64,000 nt of DNA, taken from Pseudomonas sp. NCCP-436 (GTDB lineage Bacteria > Pseudomonadota > Gammaproteobacteria > Pseudomonadales > Pseudomonadaceae). How positions within the stretch are numbered: position 1 is the first letter of the stretch; each line of letters begins with the position of its first letter. The stretch covers positions 1 to 64,000 of the forward strand of contig NZ_BPLZ01000013.1 in the NCBI RefSeq assembly GCF_019656335.1, written 5' to 3'. The position numbers were made by a program, and so were the translations under genes. The notes beneath the pieces are model-generated. The model had not been told where the DNA came from. It saw only the letters and a list, made by a program, of their open reading frames with translations, and did not search any database. Positions 1-8,274 of the stretch are shown in pieces.

Positions 1-461
1 GACCATTTACCTTGGACCATTGCGCGGGGCGGCACTCGGTGCATGGTGTGGATCGGGAGATAGCAGGCTTGGGCGGTTCCCAGGTGCGGTTTACCCAGCA
101 CACAGAGCAGTCGCAGTTTGCGGCGTGGAGTTGGCGCAGGTACTGGCTCAGGCTTTTCATTGGCCGAGTCCTGCGCAGGTAGCTTTACCGATTGTTTGCG
201 CTCCAACTCAACCCTAAGCGGCATGACAGGGCCAGCATTAGCGGCAGCAGGAAAAGGCTCGCCAGCGTGAAAGCCAGCATTCAAAGCCAGGTCATCCAAA
301 AGGAATTCCTGTTCGCGGGTGATAAGGCCAGCCTCATAGAGCGCCGAAGAGAACCCAAGGCAGCTCCCGACACGCAAACCGTGAGAAAACTGATCACGGA
401 AATCACCTAGCCGAACAGCGGTAAGCAGCGATAGCAGCCGCCGAAGAATTTGAGGATTCAT
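1..461 (-). CDS. Prophage-associated hypothetical protein, partial (cut by left edge)
   Basis: An open frame on the minus strand starts at ATG 461 and runs without a stop off the left edge (at least 153 codons). Its start overlaps the stop of the upstream excisionase-like gene in an ATGA arrangement, which implies translational coupling. The N-terminus begins MNPQILRRLL and includes FRDQFSHGL; I see no catalytic motif. The region after about residue 85 is rich in Pro and basic residues. By position (second gene after the divergent repressor) it would correspond to the conserved hypothetical gene that follows the excisionase in Pf-type filamentous prophages; that is inference from gene order. 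The last 40 residues look less protein-like, so a frameshift or different true end is possible. Confidence 0.6.
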   Translation of the reverse strand, partial: MNPQILRRLLSLLTAVRLGDFRDQFSHGLRVGSCLGFSSALYEAGLITREQEFLLDDLALNAGFHAGEPFPAAANAGPVMPLRVELERKQSVKLPAQDSANEKPEPVPAPTPRRKLRLLCVLGKPHLGTAQACYLPIHTMHRVPPRAMVQGKW

Positions 462-685
462 GCCGTCCACTCCTGATCCAGAAGCCACGCACGGAACTGG
501 ACGCAATTGATCATCCGGCGCTTGCCGAGCTTGATAGTCGGGAGAACACCGCGCTTAGCCCATGCGCGAGCCGTGTCGCAGGTGACGCCGTTGCGCTCGG
601 CCCATTGCTCTATTAGCTCTACGTCCTTTTGCACCTCGATGAGGCGAGACGGATCGAGGGATTCCAATTCCATTGTCATGGTCAT
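458..685 (-). CDS. Excisionase-like small helix-turn-helix DNA-binding protein of a Pf-like prophage
   Basis: This 75-residue protein has an apparent winged-helix/MerR-like DNA-binding segment: NGVTCDTARAWAKRGVLPTI followed by KLGKRRMINCVQFRAWL, the pattern of phage excisionases and AlpA/Xis-type proteins in which a helix-turn-helix reads DNA before a short beta wing. It is transcribed divergently from a repressor-like gene and shares a control region with two palindromic operators, the arrangement of the xisF/repressor C switch of Pf filamentous phages. It overlaps the next phage gene by four bases. Function as excisionase or lysogeny switch protein is inferred; the helix-turn-helix reading is fairly secure. 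Alternative starts exist at the closely spaced Met residues 1, 3 and 5. Confidence 0.65.
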   Translation of the reverse strand: MTMTMELESLDPSRLIEVQKDVELIEQWAERNGVTCDTARAWAKRGVLPTIKLGKRRMINCVQFRAWLLDQEWTA

Positions 686-719
686 TCCGGCACTATTTGA
701 GTCGTTGAGGTGCGTTCCA

Positions 720-785
720 TCAGGTCAATAATTGACCTGAGGTAATTATTGACGCGACATAGTGTCAGGTCAACTATTGACCTGA
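720..785. promoter_or_regulatory. Phage-type operator region with two near-perfect 21-bp palindromes
   Basis: Two copies of the palindrome TCAGGTCAA-N3-TTGACCTGA lie at 720-740 and 765-785, 45 bp apart centre to centre. Between them, at about 745-756, is a partial copy that keeps only the TATTGAC half. Both 9-bp arms are exact in both copies; only the three central bases differ. The cluster fills the gap between the divergent excisionase-like gene (start 685) and the repressor-like gene (start about 810). The layout suggests cooperative repressor binding that controls both divergent promoters. The likely ligand is the adjacent repressor; this is inference. Confidence 0.8.
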
Positions 786-809
786 AATCGATTGGTGAAA
801 TTTGTCTAT

Positions 810-1085
810 ATGGAAAGCTCAGCCGATAGGGCTAGACTATTAATCAAGAGGGTCGGCCCAAAGAGACTTAGCGCTCTCAGCGGAACCGAGCACAGTCGCT
901 GGCTCAACGTCAGCAAGGGAGCGGTGCGGGTAAGCACCGAAGAAATAGACGTACTGGTGAAAGTATTCCCCCAATACGCGCTATGGCTGGCAGCCGGTGT
1001 GATACACCCGGAATGCGGACAAACAAGCCCCGACTACGACGAAGCAAATTCAAAATTGCCCAGTCAAAGCGCGGGATCGAATTAA
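810..1085 (+). CDS. Repressor-like DNA-binding protein (Pf repressor C type)
   Basis: This protein of about 91 residues contains a predicted helix-turn-helix: RLSALSGTEHSRWLNVSKG then VRVSTEEIDVLVKVFPQYALWLAAG. The last part resembles phage-repressor-like proteins in which a Cro/CI-type fold ends in a helix with PxYAxWLxxG. I place the start at ATG 810, preceded by GGTGA at 794-798; TTG 792 and GTG 795 are in-frame alternatives that add six residues. It is divergent from the excisionase-like gene and flanked by the palindromic operators, so it probably maintains lysogeny and represses both promoters. Base composition is more AT-rich than the chromosome to the right, consistent with acquired DNA. 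No integrase is visible in the window. Confidence 0.65.
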   Translation: MESSADRARLLIKRVGPKRLSALSGTEHSRWLNVSKGAVRVSTEEIDVLVKVFPQYALWLAAGVIHPECGQTSPDYDEANSKLPSQSAGSN

Positions 1086-1130
1086 CAAAGAAAGCAGCCG
1101 AACGCTGGTTTAGGCAAAGGAGTGCACAGG

Positions 1131-1457
1131 ATGAATAAAGCAGCCGTTATTTTGGCCGCACTGCTATGCAATACCGCAGCAGCAAACAACCTAGACGCCG
1201 AAAAGAAGCTATTCAAAGACCCTAAGAGAGACTGGCTACTGATAATTAGCCACGACCCCAATAGAGACGGCATAGCGATAGCCGAATTCGAAAGCCTGGA
1301 CGACTGCAATACATCATCATTCATCCTACAAGTAATGGCCGAACAAGCAGCAGATTCGCGCGGAGACAGCGAAGGAGCAGACATATACGGGAAGTGCCAG
1401 AAGAAAGGAGACACAAGCAGGAAACCGGCAGCGATCCTAAAGACCTACAAGGAATAG
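1131..1457 (+). CDS. Small secreted hypothetical protein at the prophage edge
   Basis: A 108-residue protein starts at ATG 1131 behind a good ribosome site (AAAGGAG, 8 bases upstream). The first 20 or so residues (MNKAAVILAALLCNTAAA) form a signal peptide, giving a mature protein of about 87 residues that is rich in Lys and Asp. It contains two cysteines, in DDCNTS and GKCQKK, that could form a disulfide. It follows the repressor-like gene by 45 bases and has the same AT-rich composition, so it probably belongs to the prophage as a cargo gene. I do not recognise the family. Confidence 0.6.
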   Translation: MNKAAVILAALLCNTAAANNLDAEKKLFKDPKRDWLLIISHDPNRDGIAIAEFESLDDCNTSSFILQVMAEQAADSRGDSEGADIYGKCQKKGDTSRKPAAILKTYKE

Positions 1458-1552
1458 TGTCGAAAAAGTGTCGAAAACAAAGACCCAGACCGCCCCTTAA
1501 TCGACCCAGCTAAATCGCCTAAGCCCTTGAATTGACACAAAATAGACCCGCA

Positions 1553-1605
1553 GTGACACCCATAGGCGAAGGGTATAAACTTTCCGGTCTTTACGGAGAG
1601 ACCGG
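1553..1605 (+). promoter_or_regulatory. Putative hda promoter and leader hairpin
   Basis: A GTGACA element at 1553-1558 and TATAAA at 1574-1579 (15-bp spacer) resemble a sigma-70 promoter. An inverted repeat CCGGTCT/AGACCGG lies just downstream (1584-1590 and 1599-1605), 18 bases before the hda start. The junction between the accessory patch and the core chromosome falls in 1458-1623. I see no obvious attachment core here, only a short tandem repeat TGTCGAAAA-x-G-TGTCGAAAA at 1459-1478. Confidence 0.35.
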
Positions 1606-1623
1606 CAGTTCCGAGCCCCCTGC

Positions 1624-2328
1624 ATGAAACCCATCCAGCTTCCTCTGGGGGTGCGTCTGCGCGATGACGCTACCTTCGCCAACTACTATCCGGGCGCCAA
1701 TGCGGCGGCGTTGGGCTATGTCGAGCGTCTGTGCGAGGCTGATGCCGGTTGGACCGAAAGCCTGATCTACCTCTGGGGTGCGGAAGGTGTCGGGCGTAGT
1801 CACCTTCTGCAGGCGGCTTGCCTGCGTTTCGAGCAGCGCGGCGAGGCAGTGGTGTATTTGCCGCTTGGCGAGGTGGTGGAGCATGGTCCGGAGTTGCTCG
1901 ATAACCTGGAACAGTGCGAGCTGGTGTGCCTTGACGACCTGGATGCAGTGGCAGGGCGCAGTGACTGGGAGGAAGGGCTTTTCCATCTGTTCAATCGCCT
2001 GCGTGACAGTGGCCGGCGTCTGTTGCTGGCCGGCACCGTCTCGCCACGTGAGCTGCCGGTCAAACTGCCGGATCTCAAGTCGCGGCTGACTCTGGCGCTG
2101 GTCTTCCAGTTGCACGAGCTGTCCGACGAGGACAAGCTGCGCGCTCTGCAGTTGCGCGCCTCGCGTCGGGGGCTGCAGATGAGCGACGAGGTCGGCCGCT
2201 TCATCCTGACTCGTGGCGAGCGCAGCATGAGTGCACTGTTCGAGCTATTAGAACGCCTTGATCAGGCCTCCCTGCAGGCGCAGCGCAAGCTGACCATCCC
2301 TTTCCTCAAGGAAACCCTGGGCTGGTAA
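1624..2328 (+). CDS. hda: DnaA regulatory inactivator Hda
   Basis: Hda is a 234-residue AAA+ DnaA paralogue that works with the DNA-loaded beta clamp to stimulate DnaA-ATP hydrolysis and so prevent re-initiation of replication. The N-terminus carries the clamp-binding motif QLPLG (residues 5-9). A Walker A-like loop GAEGVGRSHL follows near residue 52, then a Walker B-like LVCLDDLD near residue 100. The DNA-binding domain IV of DnaA is absent, as expected for Hda, and the length is normal for the family. The gene stands at the first core position to the right of the prophage patch; in relatives a permease gene is usually upstream, so the prophage may have inserted there. Confidence 0.93.
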   Translation: MKPIQLPLGVRLRDDATFANYYPGANAAALGYVERLCEADAGWTESLIYLWGAEGVGRSHLLQAACLRFEQRGEAVVYLPLGEVVEHGPELLDNLEQCELVCLDDLDAVAGRSDWEEGLFHLFNRLRDSGRRLLLAGTVSPRELPVKLPDLKSRLTLALVFQLHELSDEDKLRALQLRASRRGLQMSDEVGRFILTRGERSMSALFELLERLDQASLQAQRKLTIPFLKETLGW

Positions 2329-2441
2329 CATGCTTCACCTTTTCCTGCTGTGAATCGGTTAGGTGCAACAGGGTATTGCGCCGGCCAGTGCGCCGTGGGA
2401 GGCGGTGCTGCCGTTCCGACTGAACAGCAGCGCCAGACGTA

Positions 2442-2852
2442 TCAGGTTTCCCCGGCCTTTTTACGGTCGTACTGGAAGCGCCAGCGGGTATAAAGCAGGG
2501 CGCAGCAGAACAGACTGAAGCTAATCAGGGCTTCAAATATACCGAACAGGACGCGCGATGGGTCGATGGCCGCGAGTACGCCCTGGATGAAGTAAATGTT
2601 CACTACGAAGCAGGTCCAGGCATGGGCACGGGCATTGCCCAGCAGCAGGCCGGGCGCGAGCAGGGCCAGCGGGGCCAGCTGGATCGCCAGTACCACACCG
2701 ATGCGTGCGCCGTGCAAGTCGGCGAACAGCAGGTTCCAGCCCAGCAGCAGAGCCAGCAGGGCGAAGAAGCTGAACAGGCTCAGGGCCCGGCTGATTTTCA
2801 GGCGGGGCTGTAGCCATTCCAGGCTGGGCAAGGGTTTTTTCGTACGGGCCAC
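2442..2852 (-). CDS. DUF2069 family membrane protein
   Basis: A 136-residue membrane protein with four hydrophobic segments typical of DUF2069 (ALSLFSFFALLALLLGW, GVVLAIQLAPLALLAPGLLL, WTCFVVNIYFIQGVLA, EALISFSLFCCALLY). I choose GTG 2852 as start because GGAG lies exactly 8 bases upstream inside the end of wrbA; another GTG at 2858 overlaps the wrbA stop but leaves only two bases between GGAG and the start. It is the last gene of an arsC-like/wrbA/DUF2069 operon. The function of the family is unknown. The 113 bases between its stop and hda (convergent) contain nothing I can name. Confidence 0.8.
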   Translation of the reverse strand: MARTKKPLPSLEWLQPRLKISRALSLFSFFALLALLLGWNLLFADLHGARIGVVLAIQLAPLALLAPGLLLGNARAHAWTCFVVNIYFIQGVLAAIDPSRVLFGIFEALISFSLFCCALLYTRWRFQYDRKKAGET

Positions 2853-2854
2853 GG

Positions 2855-3801
<947 letters not shown>

Positions 3802-3924
3802 GGTGGCTCGCATCCGGCTTGAAGTGGCGGCTATTCTAACCGCCTGGTGCGCCGAAGTAGGTGAATATGGTGCGACTTTTTCACGCGTGATGCGGTCTGT
3901 GAGATTGAGGAGTCGGGGAAGCAC

Positions 3925-5196
3925 ATGCGCGATCGTCTGAAGGATTTGGTGACATTCTGGCTCGGTCTGTACCAGCGCTTCATGGAGAACCGCGGTGCCG
4001 GCAATGCGGCGGCGTTGACCTATACCACGCTGTTTGCCGTAGTGCCTATGATGACGGTGACCTTTGCCATGCTCTCGGCCATTCCCGCCTTTCAGGGGGT
4101 GGGAGAGGAGATCCAGGCGTTCATCTTCCGTAACTTCGTACCGTCCACTGGCGCGACGGTTCAGCAGTACCTGCGCGAGTTCACCAGTCAGGCGCGGCAG
4201 CTGACTTGGTTTGGCGTCGGCTTGTTGGCGGTCACCGCCTTCCTCATGCTGGTGACCATCGAAAAGACTTTCAACGTGATCTGGCGGGTGCACCAGCAGC
4301 GTAGGGGCATGTCCAGCTTCCTGCTCTACTGGGCGATTCTCAGTCTCGGACCAATGTTGCTTGGTGCAGGCTTTGCTGTTAGCACCTACATCACCTCGTT
4401 GTCGTTGATCTCCGGTCCGGATGCGCTGGCAGGAGCTCGTCTGTTGCTGGGTTTTTCACCGCTATTTTTCAGCATCGCGGCTTTCACTCTGCTCTATGCA
4501 GCAGTTCCCAATACTCGGGTGCCGGTGCGTCATGCACTGCTGGGCGGCCTGTTTGCGGCGATCCTGTTCGAAGTGGCCAAGGCATTGTTCGGCTTGTATG
4601 TGCGCCTGTTTCCGGGCTACCACCTGATCTACGGTGCCTTTGCCTCGGTACCGCTGTTTCTGCTGTGGATCTACCTGTCCTGGCTGATCGTGCTGATCGG
4701 AGCGGAACTGGTATACGGATTGTCCCAGCCGCGTCACTGGCGTAGGCAGCCGCTGCCTCGAATGCTATTGGTACTGGTGGTTCTACGTCTGCTGCTGCGC
4801 TGCCAGCAGAAGGGAGAGGCATTGCAGTATGGTGATCTGCCGCGGCAGGGTTGGCGCCTGCCGGAGGAAGAATGGAGCGCGGTGATGACCTTTCTCGAGG
4901 ATGAGAATTTTGTCTGCCGAACTGGTCACGAAGGCTGGGTGTTGTGTCGCGACCTGCATCAGTTGTCCCTGCATCAGCTGTTAGAGCGCAGTCCCTGGCC
5001 ACTGCCGAGCCTGTCGCAGTTGCCTGAGCAGCTTGAGGAACCCTGGTACCCGGCATTGTGTCAGGCGCTGGAGCACATGCAGGTTGAGCGTGAGGCGCTG
5101 TTCGGTCAGAGCCTGGCCGATTGGCTGCCGGGCCCGGAGGTGCCGATTGCTGTCGCAGATGATAGGGCGTACAGCCGGGATGAGCTTGACTATTAG
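3925..5196 (+). CDS. YihY/BrkB family inner-membrane protein
   Basis: A 423-residue integral membrane protein of the YihY/BrkB family, once mis-named ribonuclease BN. The N-terminal 280 residues contain the family core [18 protein letters not shown] and six hydrophobic segments, including [20 protein letters not shown] and [17 protein letters not shown]. The remaining 140 residues are a soluble, Leu- and Glu-rich cytoplasmic tail with a winged-helix look ([20 protein letters not shown]), as in pseudomonad homologues. The transported substrate or role is unknown. The start is supported by TTGAGG upstream. It is divergent from the arsC-like operon. Confidence 0.88.
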   Translation: MRDRLKDLVTFWLGLYQRFMENRGAGNAAALTYTTLFAVVPMMTVTFAMLSAIPAFQGVGEEIQAFIFRNFVPSTGATVQQYLREFTSQARQLTWFGVGLLAVTAFLMLVTIEKTFNVIWRVHQQRRGMSSFLLYWAILSLGPMLLGAGFAVSTYITSLSLISGPDALAGARLLLGFSPLFFSIAAFTLLYAAVPNTRVPVRHALLGGLFAAILFEVAKALFGLYVRLFPGYHLIYGAFASVPLFLLWIYLSWLIVLIGAELVYGLSQPRHWRRQPLPRMLLVLVVLRLLLRCQQKGEALQYGDLPRQGWRLPEEEWSAVMTFLEDENFVCRTGHEGWVLCRDLHQLSLHQLLERSPWPLPSLSQLPEQLEEPWYPALCQALEHMQVEREALFGQSLADWLPGPEVPIAVADDRAYSRDELDY

Positions 5197-5197
5197 C

Positions 5198-5217
5198 TGA
5201 CAAAAATTGTCATTTTT
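5198..5217 (+). terminator. AT-rich palindrome and T-run just after yihY
   Basis: TGACAA-AAA-TTGTCA at 5198-5212 is a perfect 6-bp-arm palindrome followed by four T, starting two bases after the yihY stop. It could be a weak terminator or a protein-binding site. The following 150 bases up to 5366 contain a second small palindrome (CTGA-TCGG-TCAG near 5228-5239) and no clear gene. Confidence 0.35.
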
Positions 5218-5366
5218 AGGCGCTGGTCTGATCGGTCAGGGCAAATGTCCGGAGAGTAAATCCCGGGAATTCGGTCGTTGCAGAGGGTGGCACGTTTCTC
5301 GCTAAGTGTTAGTTAGTTGCCATCGCTCTGCCACCAGCTCAGGTCTCGTCAGGGAATCCAGCAGTC

Positions 5367-5567
5367 ATGACGATCGAAAAACGCGTGATCTATCTTCACC
5401 AGCGTGCCCCCCAGGAAGCACTGACACGCCTCAATCGCATCACGGGATTGAGCTTTGCGCGCTGGCCTGAGTCACTGCTCGACCAGGTGTCTTCCGAGCA
5501 ACGTGTCCGGGACGAGGAGCTTGTAGCGCCAGTGTCCTCGTCCGGCTCTGGTGTTTCTTCAGGGTAG
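5367..5567 (+). CDS. Small hypothetical protein
   Basis: A 66-residue open frame starting MTIEKRVIYLHQRAPQEALTR. Codon choice shows the strong third-position GC of the surrounding genes through the first 50 codons, which argues that it is real, although the ribosome site is weak. The N-terminal 45 residues look folded (RLNRITGL, WPESLLDQV), and the last 15 are a Ser/Gly-rich tail. It is cytoplasmic by sequence and I do not recognise the family. It converges on the hypothetical gene at 5621. Confidence 0.5.
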   Translation: MTIEKRVIYLHQRAPQEALTRLNRITGLSFARWPESLLDQVSSEQRVRDEELVAPVSSSGSGVSSG

Positions 5568-5620
5568 AAACGAAAGCCCCGCGAATGACGCGCGGGATCG
5601 ATACCTCGGCGGGGTGAGCC

Positions 5621-6013
5621 TCAGGCCAGGGCCTGGCGGCTGTCGTCCGTGGCCTGTTCGACGGCCTGAACAAAGAACTCCTCGACCACTACGCTGTGCG
5701 GCGGGACTTCCGAGCGCAGATAGACCTGCATGTCCTCAACTTTCTGGCGTACCGGCAGGCTGGCGATGCCGGACAGCAGGATCTTGCCGTGGGCATTGAC
5801 CTTGCCATGATCCACACTGACTTCGCGGCGTTTGTCGCCGTCACGGTAGGTCACCAGCAGCGACACCGGCAAGTCGGCCAGGCCCGGGAGTTGCAGCCAG
5901 ACGGCGATGTTGAATTCGGCCACGCGGCCGTCATAAGAAGTGACTGACAGGCGAGCGCCATTGACGATGCGTGTGGGCACCGAGCCGATCAGTTTGTCTT
6001 GCGCTTGAGACAT
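5621..6013 (-). CDS. Conserved hypothetical protein (130 aa)
   Basis: A 130-residue soluble protein beginning MSQAQDKLIGSVPTRIVNG. Alternating hydrophobic segments (FNIAVWLQL, VSLLVTYRDG, KILLSGIASL, DMQVYLRSE) suggest an all-beta fold. There are no cysteines and no signal peptide. A similarly placed hypothetical gene lies between yihY and the TlpA gene in P. aeruginosa as I recall. No function can be assigned. Confidence 0.75.
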   Translation of the reverse strand: MSQAQDKLIGSVPTRIVNGARLSVTSYDGRVAEFNIAVWLQLPGLADLPVSLLVTYRDGDKRREVSVDHGKVNAHGKILLSGIASLPVRQKVEDMQVYLRSEVPPHSVVVEEFFVQAVEQATDDSRQALA

Positions 6014-6136
6014 GGTGGAAATCCAGGCTGGGTGAAACGTCAGTGGTAGAAATTATATGCAGGCAATCTTGGAAGAAACTGTGCATTCGACAGCTAGGGC
6101 GCGTGATAGGGGTCGCAGTTTCGACTTGCGGGCGAC

Positions 6137-7546
6137 TTAGCTCAGCAGCAGGGGATGGCGGGTCACGGTGGGTGTTTTCAGATTGCTTTCGGGCAGTGAC
6201 AGTCGGGTGCCGGCACTGTGATCGGCCATCTGCAGCCAGAGTGCTTCGCCAGTAGCGAATTGGTCGTTGGGCAGCCAAAGGCCGTGATGCCAGCCATTTC
6301 CCGGCTCTGGGGTGCTCTGCAGAATACCCGGATGGGCCTGGGCAGCGGGTGCCCGCCGCAACCATACCGGACGTGGCAGACCCTTGAGGTAGCGCAGGCC
6401 GAGATGCAGACCGGCCTGTCCCTGGTAGCGCCAGCAAATCAGGCCCAGAAACCGGGAACTGCCATTGAGCAGTACCAACTGGCCGATCTGCAAGTCGGCG
6501 CCTGCATCCTTGGTATAGAGCAATCGTGCGCCGCCAGGGCTGGCGTCGAGGATGCGCGCTTCGCCTGTCTTCGGCCCGCTGTCCAGCAGGTGGGCATGGA
6601 TCTCCGTCAGCCCGGCCACCAGGGTGCAGCGCGAGACGCTTTCGGTGCGTTCGTGGCGGCGTTGCTCCCGTCCCTGCCAATGGCGGGAAACCCGCTCCAG
6701 CAGTTGTATTTCGTGTTGACTCTGCAGCGGTGCCGGCTCGCCAAGGGCGACCAGCAGGGCGCCCGGCTCGAAACAGCGCAGCGTGCCGGCATCGGTTTCG
6801 CCTCCGCCTGCCTCAGCACGGGCCAGAAAGGCGCGATCACTGGTGAGATCGATCAGCAGAGCGTCGTCTTCATCGCCGTTGTCCCAGGGGAGTAGTCTGG
6901 CCAGGGCTGCATGGGGAGCCAGGGCTGCAAACAGCTGAGAAATCTCGCCCTCGGCCAGATGGAAGGGGTTGCTCAGAGCCAGTAGCAACATCTGCTGATA
7001 CAGTCCGCGCAGCGTTCCCGCCGGGCTGGGTTGGAAGGCGGCTGCAACCGGCTCATCCAGACATTGCTGCTGTTCGCCCAGCCAGTACAGCCGGTGGCTG
7101 TCGCGCCAGAGTGACGCTGGCGGCTCCTGATAGCACTGGTAATGAAGCAGCAGTTGCCGGGCGAGGAAGTGCAGGGCCATGTAGAAGCACCAGGCCAGGT
7201 GCGGAACCGAGGGGCGGCGTCCCTGCAGCACTTGCTGTGCCAGTCGCTTGAAGCCTGTTGCCATTTCTCCGCACAGCCCAAGGAGAGCGTGACAATGACG
7301 AGTATCTTCGCTCAGTCGGGCCATGTAGCGGCGATACTCGTCGCAGAGGTTTTGCAGCAGCCGCTGTCTTTCCAGTAAGGTCAGTTGGCTGCGATTGAGC
7401 GAAATCAGTAGTTCGAGTAGCAGTTGCAGGCCGTCTTCCGGTCTGCATTGACGAATTACGGAGAGTCGGTTGGCAACCTCGGCTCGGGACAGGTTGCTGT
7501 CCTCACAGAGATCAGGCAGTTCAAGACTCAGGGCATCCGGCGTCAT
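6137..7546 (-). CDS. PilZ-domain cyclic-di-GMP-binding-type protein
   Basis: A 469-residue cytoplasmic protein with a long helical N-terminal region (about residues 1-285, rich in Leu) followed by a PilZ-like domain. The domain shows the expected arginine cluster (QRRHERTESV near 298) and the DxSxxG motif as DASPGGARL near 333, both used to bind cyclic di-GMP. A C-terminal extension of about 90 residues has no recognisable motif. It may link second-messenger level to surface behaviour; this is inferred from the domain only. Its start codon is only 30 bases from the divergent TlpA gene start, so the two promoters must overlap each other or the coding sequences. Confidence 0.75.
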   Translation of the reverse strand: MTPDALSLELPDLCEDSNLSRAEVANRLSVIRQCRPEDGLQLLLELLISLNRSQLTLLERQRLLQNLCDEYRRYMARLSEDTRHCHALLGLCGEMATGFKRLAQQVLQGRRPSVPHLAWCFYMALHFLARQLLLHYQCYQEPPASLWRDSHRLYWLGEQQQCLDEPVAAAFQPSPAGTLRGLYQQMLLLALSNPFHLAEGEISQLFAALAPHAALARLLPWDNGDEDDALLIDLTSDRAFLARAEAGGGETDAGTLRCFEPGALLVALGEPAPLQSQHEIQLLERVSRHWQGREQRRHERTESVSRCTLVAGLTEIHAHLLDSGPKTGEARILDASPGGARLLYTKDAGADLQIGQLVLLNGSSRFLGLICWRYQGQAGLHLGLRYLKGLPRPVWLRRAPAAQAHPGILQSTPEPGNGWHHGLWLPNDQFATGEALWLQMADHSAGTRLSLPESNLKTPTVTRHPLLLS

Positions 7547-7576
7547 ATCAATCCCGAATGGACGAGGAACGAGTAC

Positions 7577-8053
7577 ATGGGTTTACGGCTCCGGGGTGTC
7601 GGCAAGATCATTCTTGGCCTCTGTGTGGTTCTGCTGCTGGACGGATGCAGCGAGGACTTCGGTCCGGATCAGTATGGACGAAAGGTAACGGCATCCAGTC
7701 TTGATGGCCAGTGGCTGATCATTAATTATTGGGCTCAGTGGTGTGCTCCGTGCCGCACGGAGATTCCCGAGCTCAATATCCTGAGTGAAGAGCTGCGGGG
7801 GGAGCCGGTGAAGGTGATCGGAGTGAACTTCGATGGTCTGCAGGGCGAGGCGTTGCTGCGAGCGGTGAAAGACTTCGATATCCGCTTCACCGTGTTGGCA
7901 GAGGATCCGGCCGTACGCTTGGGGTTGCCGCACAACGAGGTGCTACCAGTGACCTACATCGTGGATCAGCAGGGCCGGCTGCGCGAGCGGCTGCTCGGCG
8001 AGCAGACGGCGGTCGGTCTGCGTGAGCAACTTCAGCGCTTGCGCAGACCATAG
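7577..8053 (+). CDS. TlpA/ResA-like periplasmic thioredoxin, probable lipoprotein
   Basis: A 158-residue thioredoxin-fold protein with the active-site motif WCAPC near residue 58 (NYWAQWCAPCRTEIP) and the cis-Pro loop LPVTYIVD near 127, as in TlpA-type thiol-disulfide oxidoreductases. The N-terminus is a hydrophobic export signal ending LLLDGC at about residue 24; the Cys may be lipidated although Asp at the -2 position is unusual. Start ATG 7577 has GAGGAA 7 bases upstream; upstream codons in frame lack protein character. Thioredoxins of this type reduce cysteines during cytochrome or envelope protein assembly. Divergent from the PilZ gene. Confidence 0.85.
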   Translation: MGLRLRGVGKIILGLCVVLLLDGCSEDFGPDQYGRKVTASSLDGQWLIINYWAQWCAPCRTEIPELNILSEELRGEPVKVIGVNFDGLQGEALLRAVKDFDIRFTVLAEDPAVRLGLPHNEVLPVTYIVDQQGRLRERLLGEQTAVGLREQLQRLRRP

Positions 8054-8274
8054 CCTGTGCAGCCAACTGCCCCGTCTGTTTGGTTCAAGTACCGGTGATG
8101 TTCCGCCGTTTTTCATGAGCGACTTCTCATTGGCGGCCGCCGTGAAGTTCAGTGATCTGTAGTGGATAAGATCGGTTGTTTTCCGGCGGGTAAATGGTGC
8201 TGCTCCGACGAGCAATATCGATAGCGTGCTAATATTTCCCTGTCCTTGCACCATCTGCCGTGAGCCTTCCTCCG

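Noticed and set aside
20..410. Two plus-strand open frames at the left edge (20-217 and 192-410)
   Set aside because: They lie opposite the coupled minus-strand phage frame 1-461, which has a better context (ATGA overlap with the gene before it).
1458..1623. Search for a dif-type or tRNA attachment core at the prophage junction
   Set aside because: No tRNA end and no dif-like 28-bp sequence seen; the other att copy lies outside the window.
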